Shown here: positions 53,101 through 63,500 of the stretch, piece by piece
How the letters are laid out: the number at the start of each line of letters is the position of its first letter
Position numbering within the stretch: position 1 is the first letter of the stretch
Notes under the pieces: model-generated
Databases searched by the model: none
Told to the model about the DNA's origin: nothing
The model's input: the letters and a program-made list of their open reading frames with translations, nothing else
NCBI GenBank assembly: GCA_963920525.1
Contig: OY986435.1
Coordinates: 227,247,293 to 227,311,292, forward strand
Length of the DNA: 64,000 nucleotides
Source: Dichetophora obliterata
Taxonomy: Eukaryota > Arthropoda > Insecta > Diptera > Sciomyzidae
Reading direction: 5' to 3'
Position numbers and translations under genes: made by a program

Positions 53101-56100
53101 ACGAAAACACCAAAACTTGAAAGCAAACAAGACTTTCAGAAAAAATAATGTTTTTTTTCACATTTTGTCTTTTACTACACTCAAATTGAATATTTTTTTT
53201 GATAATAGGTTGATAGATACTTTATTATCTCTTAATTTGAATTTTTGTAGAAAAAAAAATAAAAAGGGAAAAAATCAAAAAGTTGGTTTTATGTGTTATT
53301 TTGTTTTAGCAATATCGCATGAATTAATCAACCGAATTCGATAAATTTGGGCTTAAACTCTTCGTTTTGAATTGTAAATTGAATTAAATAATGGATTGAG
53401 CCAAAAAAAAGGACATGAAAGTAATATTCTTGGGAAAAATCATGAAAAAAATGGAAAAATGATCCAAAATTTGGACAAAAATGCCGATAACTTTTGAACT
53501 TTTTACCAACAAAAAGTAGGGGACTCGATTTTAACGATAGAGGTATGGTTCCTTCGGCAAATTTTCATGGAATAACCCATAGAATACGGAAATCATAGGG
53601 AAATTGGTGAATTTTTTCACTCCCTACAAATCGACCCGCCCTAATATATATATATACTGTTTTCACTAACTAATAATTTATGCTTTAAAACTACGAAGTT
53701 TAAAATAAAAACATTTCAATTCACTGAAAATTTAATTTATCCTCGAATTGTTTTATTTATTCTCGAAAGTGAAAATTTTATGTGGTTTGTTATACGAGTA
53801 GCAAAGCCAATCCTTTTTAATTGTGTTTCCTCACCAATGTAAAAATCATTAAAAGCTTGCACCACAATATTATTTGGTGAATGAAAATGAATTTTGAATT
53901 GTATGCATATTAGAGAGGAGTAATTTTTTCCATGCTGGTAACAACCAGTTGCGGGTTCTGCATAAAATTTTCCTGCTTAGGACCATATAACTCCGATGAA
54001 ATTTTTCCCACAGGAAAATCGTTTATAGATTCCCATATCAAAGAAATTTTTTTTATAGCACAGAACTGCTCAAATAAACGCATAAACTTATTACAGGGTC
54101 TACGGATCGCCACAAAAATGGTACTCTGGGTGTTTTCAGGGTCGTTAACCATAAATCTGGGGCCAACAGTTTGAAATTCAAAATGGCAGTGGACATCACC
54201 ATTGCGATTTCTATATTATTGGCTTTTCGATAACGAAATTTCGTATACAGTGGGTTTTATGGTCGTAGATCACGATTCTAGGGTAAAAAAATATGAATAT
54301 ATTTAAATCCTGATCTATTTTCCCCTATAAAATCAGGTTAAGGAGTTAAAGCCAATACTTTAAGCTCTACTTTCATTTTATGGTTATTTTAAATAAAATA
54401 CTGAAAGTAAAAAACAAACCTTTATCGATCAAACAAACAAAAAATGTTTATTCTAGGCAATTGTTTGAAGAGTACTCTATCGCAAAAAGCTGGGCAATAT
54501 CTTGTACCCAATTGGACTTATTCCATTTGAGTTCCTCAAATTTATCACATTTTCAAAAACCCTGAAAACGATTTTTAAACAATAATGAAGGTAATCAGAA
54601 TCAGTTATTAACTCAACTATTATTTCAAGTAGCCCATTACCGATTTTTTACTCTTATTACAAAATTTTAACCCTTGAAAGACATAATTTTCAAAATTTTT
54701 GTTTTGAGTACGCATCTATATAGAGTGAAAATTCGTGAAACTAGCCACCTAAAACAGAAATTCGTAATTTTTATATATTTTATGGATATTATTGAAGTGT
54801 ATTTGAAAAAAAAAATTTGTTTTTTTTTTCAATGAGTTACAAAGAATTTACTTTTAGGCCACTGTTTTAGTAAAATTAATTAATCTAAGTAACGGCTTGT
54901 TAAAATTTCTTGATTGTTGGGCCAAGTACTCTTTATACACGTTCAATTACAAAAATTTTTTTTTTTTAAAAAAATTTTCTTCAAAATTAATAAGTTAAAA
55001 ATAAAAAAATTAAAAAAAGCGTTCTAGACCACAGAAAAAACTTTTAAATACATATTACATATTTATACAAATTTATAGCTAATGCAAAAAAAAAACAATG
55101 ATGTATTCTTCTTCATAAGCAAGTCTGTTATGAAATGTTTTAAATCTGCACTACCTATCACGTGCGAGCCATACAGAGCACTGCACAATGGAATGATTGG
55201 TACAAACTGGAGGGAATAAATTATTTTGATGACTTTTTTAGTGATTTAGGCACAGAAAAGTACAAGAAAAGGGTTTTTAATAGTCTTACAAGTGGGCGTG
55301 GCACAAATGGATCTTATTGTTAGCAATATCTGAAAAACCAGTAAAGCCATGACAACAGAAACTTAGGCAGTCATCAAGTGCATCATTTAAAGGAAATGTG
55401 TCAAAAAAAGGCGTGATTGCACAAGTGGTAGTGGCACCTCCCATACAAATGGATCACATTTTTCGCAATATTTAGAGAGCCAGTAATGCTACAAAAACAA
55501 AAACTCAGGCAATCATTAAGTACGTCATTTGGGAGATGCGTGCCAAAATAAAGCATGATTGCACAAGTAGGAGTGGCATCTCCCATACAAATGGATCACA
55601 TTTTTCGCAATATTTAGAGAACCAGTAATGCTACAAAAACTCAGATAATCATCAAGTAGGTCATTTGGAGGATACGTGCCAAATTAAAGCGTGATTGCAC
55701 AAGTGGGAGTGGCACCTCCCATACAAATGGATCATATTTGTAGCAATATCTGGAGAACCAGTAGTGCCACAAAAATTAATCTTTAATAAAAATAAAGTAC
55801 GCTATTTGAAGGACACGTGCCAATATAAAAAAGGTACAATCGCTTACTTTTTCTCCAGATATTGCGAAAATATGTTTCAGTTGTATGGGAGGTGCCACTT
55901 AAACTTGTCAAATCACGCCTCCTTTTGACACATTTCCTTTAAATGATGCCTTGATGACTGCTCAAGTTTCTGTTGTCATGGCTTTACTGGTTTTTCAGAT
56001 ATTGCGAATCATAAGATCCATTTATATGGGCGGTGCCACGCCCACTTGTCCAAATACTAAAAATCTTTTTCTTGTACTTTTCTGTGCCTACAGCACTAAA

Positions 56101-57556
56101 AACGACATCAAAATAATTTTTCCATGTTTATTATATGACTGATAGTGCAGATTTAAAACATTTCATATCAGACTTGTTTATGGAGAATACATAATTTTTC
56201 TGTTTTTTCATTATTTCTAAATTTGTATAAATATGTAATATTTTTTAAAAATTTTCTATGTGGTCCAAAAGTTTTTCATTTAATTTTTTTATAAAAAACT
56301 TATTAATTTTAAAGAAACATTTTAAAAAAAAAATTTCTGTAATTGAACGTGTATTACGAGTACTTGGTCCAAAAAACAAGAAATTTGAACAAGCCGTTGC
56401 ATAGCAAAATTAAAACAGTGGCCTAAAACTTAATTCTTTATAACTCATTGAAAAAAAAAACTATAAAATATATATTGTAATTTTTTTTTTTCATTTACAC
56501 TTCAATAATATCCATAATAAATAAAAAATTATTACTTCCTGTTTTAGGTGGTTAATTTTACGAATTTTCACTCATAATCAAAGTAATATTCTTCACTAAG
56601 ATATAGCTACCATAAAAGTTTACAACAGTTGACTCCGCTGAATGCGGCTAATGTGTGTGACACACGCGCTCTGTTTAGTTTTCTTTGGTTTGACATTCGA
56701 TGGTCGCAACACAAACTGTCACTCCTACCTATATTATTATACCATGATGCCTTATGAACAATTACAAGAAAATTATTTTGCAACAACCTTAACTTGTTAT
56801 TTATTTATATGAGAATAAATTAAGACGAAATACAAAAATAGACAATCACTCAATTTGGATGCTTTCGTTCAATTAAACATAACTTTTCCTTATCTCGATA
56901 GATTTTTTTAACAATAGCTTATTCTTTCGGAAAAGTACAGGCTTTAAGCAGAAAATATCAAAACTAACGATATATTTTTATTTTTTAACAAAATTGAAAA
57001 AAATAGATTTTTTTTTAATTTTTCTGAAAAACATGAAAAATACTCGAAAATTTAATTTTGGTTCCCCGAAACTAACAGCTCAATCAAGAAACTATGTAGT
57101 CTCAAATTTTTTAAGCTTTATTTTAATGTAGTACTTGTTGGTTCTGGAGGTATGTAAATAGATTCTGGAGATATATGCAATTAAGTGGAACCAACTTCTT
57201 TTTTTTTTGTTAAAAAACTACAGTTGGCAATATCTCGAAAATGTTGTGAAAAAAAAATTACATTTTCGAAATCACCGACCAATTTCATATTAAAATGAAT
57301 AGTGGCATTGATTGTGCAAACGACTTTCGAAATTTGTAAGCCAATGTAATTGATCTTAAGGAGTAAATTCCAGCAGACTTTTTATATCACATAGCTTTTC
57401 ACGCCATTGCAGTAAGCCCATAAAATGTTGTTTTTATTATCTGAGAAATAAATATAATTAAAGCTTTGAAAATTTTTTTGTCCTAATATTAATGAAATTT
57501 AGTTTAAGTAAATGAAAAATTCAATCAAGCCCTTAAGCACACTTTATCACTCTCTT

Positions 57557-57589
<33 letters not shown>

Positions 57590-60500
57590 TCAATTGCAGT
57601 TAATCTCTCGATTGCCGATGCCATGGTATCCAGTCTCAATGTCACATTCAACTACATCTATATGTTAAACGTAGATTGGCCTTTTGGCCAAATTTACTGT
57701 AAAATATCACAGTTTATAGCTACACTCAGCATATGTGCGTCGGTATTTACTTTGATGGCCATTTCGATAGATCGGTACGTTATGTGCTTCAATGCACACA
57801 TTAAGGTCAAAATCTAAATTTTATAACCGATGTCAGAAGTCTTGCATGTAATAAATTGTTATTTAAGATGAGAAGAATAAAAAAATATCATTCTATAAAC
57901 GAACTACGACAAAAGCTCAAGAAAAGCTCACCTACTTAGAACCAAAAAAAGAATGAACAAAAAAATAAAAAAGCCCTTAAGTGCATTAAAATACAGATTT
58001 ATCCATTCATTCTGTTAACGTGCTCTTGTGCTTGCACTACAGTACTGAGCAATTTCTTTTTATCATAATTTTTTTCTAGTTTCTCTGAAATATTTTAATT
58101 TGTTCCTTCTTTTCCATTTTGTGTTATTCTCTTTCTTTGTCAATTGCAGCTATGTGGCCATTATTAAACCACTCCAACCTCGTATGGGCAAACGTAATAC
58201 CCTGACAGTAGCTGCTGTAATATGGATTTGCTCGATTGTGTTGTCCTCCCCCATGTTGCTGTTCTTTACCACAGATCAAATTTCATCAAAGGATGGCATT
58301 CGCACTGTTTGCTTTTCAGAGTGGCCGGATGGCTTGACGAATCATTCGCATCAGGAGTACATGTAAGTAAAAGCAATTTTAGCTTACGCGCGCTGTCGGA
58401 TAGCAAACCAGTTGCAAAGTTTTGGCATTGTGGCTTTGTTGCTATGTATTGTGGTTGCCTCTCGCTTGGCTTGCTTTCTTAGTGCACACGTTACTACCTC
58501 AAAGTTAAACAGTTAAATTATTTTGTACAATATAATAAATATTTTACGGAACTTTGTGCTATATTTGGAGTAATCAAAAGTCAAAGTCTCGCAAACTTAT
58601 CGCAAGCATAAGATAAGCTAAATTTCCTTATATTTTTACAAACTATAAGAACACAAAATGTAGTTTGCTAATTATAAAAAGAAGTTCAAGTTATTAAATG
58701 AAGCGTGGGTTTCATGAAGAGAACTGAAAATTAGCGTTGTGTAGCGAAGATGACAGCATTCATTATTTCGCAGCGTTAGAGCTTGTATGCTTGACCACAA
58801 AGAGAAAAACTTCGCTAAGCTCGCGTAAACATTCCCCATCGTAAGGTATACTTTAAGAATCGTTGGGCAAAATATTTGTTGAAAATAGTTTATATCTCCT
58901 TAGAAGGGGGGTCGAATATATAATCTGGTTCAATTATTTTATTCTGGTTCTTTTATCAACCGCCTATCAGCAACACTTGTGAGGGTCCCCCTACAAAAAA
59001 AAAACACAGTTTCGATAGTATCGTAAGTGCAGACGTAGAATTCCTTTTCTACAGTAAAGGTCTCTGCCCACTTGCGGCACGTAACGAAACGACACGAAAC
59101 TACAAAATATAACTACCATGTGTTCTTATGTATATATGCTCACTAAGAGACGATGAAACGGCAACGACTGTTGACGCCGACGAAAAAGCCGGTGGTGATC
59201 GTTTCAAAGAATTCTGACCGGCTTGTCGTTCTCTTTGTTTACAAAAATTACAATGGATTCCAACAGTTTATTGTGCAAAGTAAAAATTCGACATCGATAG
59301 GTCGTTTTTAAAGCATAAAATTAATCTAAAATCTATGATTTTATCAGTTTTCTACATCGTCATCTAATAGCAAAGCTATTTAAGCTAATTGTGTACTAGA
59401 AAATTCTGCGCTTATTGTTTTGTTTAATAAAAATTTTTGTTGCCGTTTCGTTAAGTGTGCATTGAACATTACGTTGCCTTTTCAAAGCCGATTTACAGTC
59501 GTTTCGTTACGTGCCGTAAGTGGGCAGAGACCTTTATAGAGAAAAATTCTGGTTTTTTATTTATATTTTTCAAACTATTTTAAAATATTTCATCTTCTAA
59601 ATAAAAATTATTCAAACGAATTTGTTGTTGTTGTTGTTGTTGCCTTCTTTTAAAATTATTCAAACGAATTATTCAAATGAATTTGTTGTTTTTGTTGTTG
59701 TTGCCTTCTTCAAACTTACTTGATCTAAAAAGCTCACAATTAAATTCGTGTTAAAAATTTTTTTGTTTTATAAAAAGTTTTCGTTTGATATATACATATA
59801 TTATATATAGTTTTATGCTCTTTACTACAGGAAAAATAAATAATTCAAATTTTTCCGATATTTATTTCCATTTATTAAACATAACTTTGAATTACATTTA
59901 CTTTTAACCAACACAACAAATTAACAACAAATTCATCACTAAAAATATCAAACAAAAGCTTTTTATAAAACAAAACAAATTTTTACATGAATTTATTTAG
60001 ATCAAGTAAGTTGAAAGAAGAACAATAACAACAAATATGTTTTTGAATAATTTTTATTTAGAAGATGAAATGTTTTAAAATAGTTTTGAAAAATATATAT
60101 GAAAAAAAAACAGAATTTTTCTCCATTACTCTATAAAAAGGAATCCTCCGTCTATACTTACGATACTATCGAAACTATGTCTTTTTTTTTATTGATATTC
60201 TGAATTTCTACTCTGGACATTTGGTAGCTACAGTCGGCATATGACAATCGAAGTACGTCATATTAAAATAGTTTAAATCAATTTATTAAAATATATATAT
60301 ATTATTACTATGATTTGTTTTTAGTAAAAGTGGTACCATAACGAAAATATATAATTCATATGTATGAACACAAAGTTAATTGAATAAATTGAAAGCTTGT
60401 GTATATATATATATATATATATGTCGACAATGAATAACGACTAAACTCAAAATATCGTAAAAAAGCTATATGGCATTTTCTTCAATGCCAATCTTTGATA

Positions 60501-63500
60501 GAACGCAGGAAAATATTTTTTGCACAGAATAGTTAACCACTTAATTCTGCACCTATTACCTTTTGTAACGTTTCATATATTTCAGAAAAAAGGTCGGAAT
60601 AAGTACAATAAAAATATCGGTTTTTTACGATAATTTGAGTTTAGTCGTTATTCCTTGTCGACACAGATATATTTATATGAGCTGATACAATTTTTGTTAA
60701 AAATACTTCGATTGTCATATACTGACAGTATCTACCCTATTGCCAGAGAGTAAGAATTAAGAACATATAAAAAAAATTCATAACTGAACCAACAACAATT
60801 ACCAAGCAAATCTAAAACAACGACGCACAGAGAAGAGCACAAGAGCAGAGAGAACTTTGCTTACTATGTCCCGTTTTTCACTCGGCAATTCTCGAGCAAT
60901 GTCACTCGTCATACAGGAAAATTCTCGAGCTTGCGGCGAAAGCAAATATTGCTCCGAGAGCAATTATTCTCTTGCTCTGGTAGCAAGATCTCTTTGTACC
61001 GCTTTTCACTCGACAATAATTGCCTTTGAAACAAGCGACAAAGTGATTATTCGCCTGCATGAGGGGGTTTACAAAAGTCCCCTTTGAACTCGAGTAGTCA
61101 ACAAACTACTTGCGGCGAAAGCAATTATTGCTCATAGAATTGCCGAGTGAATAACGGCCCTTTGGAGTGCATGTAGAACCAAAACAACAATATCAGCAGC
61201 TAGTAGCAACGTTGCCAGTTATGTTGGAAAAATCCCATTCGTGGTAATTTTTGATTGCCTCTAGGAATTTTTGTTTTAGGGAATTCCTATTAAATTTTTT
61301 AATTCAACGTGGTATTTTTTTAATTGGCGTTGGAATTCAGCTGAGTATTTTTTTATTTCCGTGGAAGTTTGGTAATATACTTCTTAAAAAATTTTTTTGT
61401 TTTAGTAAACAAAATTTCTTTGTGGTATTTCTAATTTTTTTTAAAATACATTTGAAAGTTATCTACATGACCTTGTTATTAATTATGTTGATTTTCTATG
61501 ATTTAAATACAAATTTTAGTTGTTTGATAGTTTAAAATCGTTTACTGCGCTTAAGGTTAGGTTAGAATAATTAATTGCTCTAACCAATTTTTTCAAAGAA
61601 ACTACATTTTTAAATTGCTTGTGCATATGGGACTTATTGTGGTATTTTGTAATGCAAATGATATTTTTGTGGTAATTTTAAATGCATATGGAATTTTTTA
61701 TGGTATTTTTAAAACGCATGGAATTTTTGTAGTAATTTTTAATGATCCTGGAATTTTTTTTTATATATTTTTTTTGCGGTGGAAACTTTTTTGTTTATCT
61801 TTATCATGGTAATTTTTGTTGTATTTAATTTATGTTAATGTGAAAAAAAGTAACATTTTGTCGGAATTGTTTCAAATTTTAACTGGCAACCTTAACTAGT
61901 AGTAGTACATTTTTTGTAGCTACATACTGGCTCTCTAGCTAATGCATCTGTATTCTCTATTGTATTACAACCCAACAAGCCATGAATGTGACTGTTCCAG
62001 CTAAACGGTACTTAAAACGGCAGCGTCTGATTTGGTGGTATGAAAACGACATGTTTTGTACCTGTAAACCGTTCTCTATATAATTGTAAAGTCCTTTTTT
62101 ATATTTATCAAGATTCGAATTTAAATTTATGCCAAATTCGCCTGATGCGTCGTTTGTTCTTGTCTTTTTTCCCTCTCTTTTTCACCCGTTCGCCAAAAAA
62201 CTCTGAAATATGTATTGAATCAGTTGATTTGCCGTTTATTCTTTAGTTTATTGTTGCAACTTAATAAAAAATATTTTAAGAAAAGGTTACTATTGTTTAA
62301 CAACAAATAAAATTAATACACAACTTAAAGTTTTCTATATAACCTTGTTATTTATTATGTTGATTTTCCTTGAATTAAATACAAATTCTAAATGTTTGAT
62401 GGTTAAAATCATTCTTGATTTTAAATACCAATTCTAGTTGTTTGATAGTTTAAAATCATTTATTGAGCTTTAGGTCAGGTAAGAACAATTAACTGCTCTA
62501 ACTTTTTATCAAACAGATAACTTATTAATCAGCTAGTGATGTTTTCCTTTTCATATTGAAAATGTTGTTGTTGTTGTTGTTTCTTTGGAAAAAATTCGTT
62601 AGAGCAATTAATTGTTCTAGCCTGACCTAAAGCTCAATTTTATTTGCAAGTTTGCTGACAACGAAACGGTCCGCTTCAGTGCTTTTAAAAGTGCACACCG
62701 TTTTCAACCGAGCCGATTGGCTATCTGGGTAACAAAAAAAAATGAAAGCAACTGATGAGTATTTATATATGTATATTTTACATACATATTAGTAAAAACA
62801 ACAACAACAAAAGCAGCACAACAAGGAACGACATGATTACGAACCAAATGAACACTCACAACAACAACAACAGCATACGCAGCTACTGCAGCTAAGCAGC
62901 TTGTGCATTTCTTATACGAATATATAAATTTTTTATCTTCTTAGATTTTGTTATTTTATTAAATATTCGTTTTTTCCAACTAAAATTGATATTTTGGCAT
63001 TTTTTTTTTCTTTGTACGATGAATATTAAAGGCTGTAGGTATACCCCAAAGTGTCAAATGTCACTTTGAAAAAATTCGTGAAAATGACCCCCATACAAAC
63101 CGCGCTGTAAGACGTAATTCTACGTCAAAACCAATAATTTCATTAACATTTACAAAAATAATTCAAAATAATAATGTAAGGTAATACAATTTACTGGTGG
63201 GAATATTATTTTTTTTTAGTTAACATTATGGTATTTAAAATTTTTTGATTTAAAAATTTTTTTATTAAAAACCATAAAATTATCAAACTTATGAAATTGC
63301 GAAAATCGTTCGCTTCTCTCGTGTGTCCAGCGACGCATCTGTTTTTTTTTTTTTTTTTTTTGTTCACTGTATGTATGTTCGAATAATTCGCACAACAATG
63401 AAATTGAATTTTTATTTGGATTTTTTTTTTAATTTTTAATTGAAAATAGTAAAATGTTTAAAAACAATTTTTACAGACTGTTGAAGATTTGTTTTAAAAA

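Larger units (their letters stand above)
2192..57599 (+). other. TkR99D: TkR99D intron between TM1 and TM2 (55.4 kb)
   Basis: Bounded by G/gtgagt at 2192 and caattgcag at 57599, phase 1. It holds nearly all the mobile elements listed here, on both strands, and no other host gene that I recognise. An intron this long at this place makes the gene a target for insertions. Confidence 0.9.

Noticed and set aside
53910..54174. Overlapping 80-codon ORFs on both strands
   Set aside because: Neither has family features; mutual overlap on opposite strands in AT-rich intron is expected by chance.
57512..57599. Upstream extension of the exon B frame with an ATG
   Set aside because: Encodes a Leu/Ser run from the CT repeat, and the acceptor at 57598-57599 explains the boundary.
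58222..58482. 86-codon ORF overlapping exon C in another frame
   Set aside because: Out of frame with the receptor, whose family match and splice sites are decisive.
61251..61812. Hydrophobic ORFs that look like membrane proteins
   Set aside because: The plus strand is T-rich, so Phe/Ile/Leu codons dominate by composition. The region is a repeat element.
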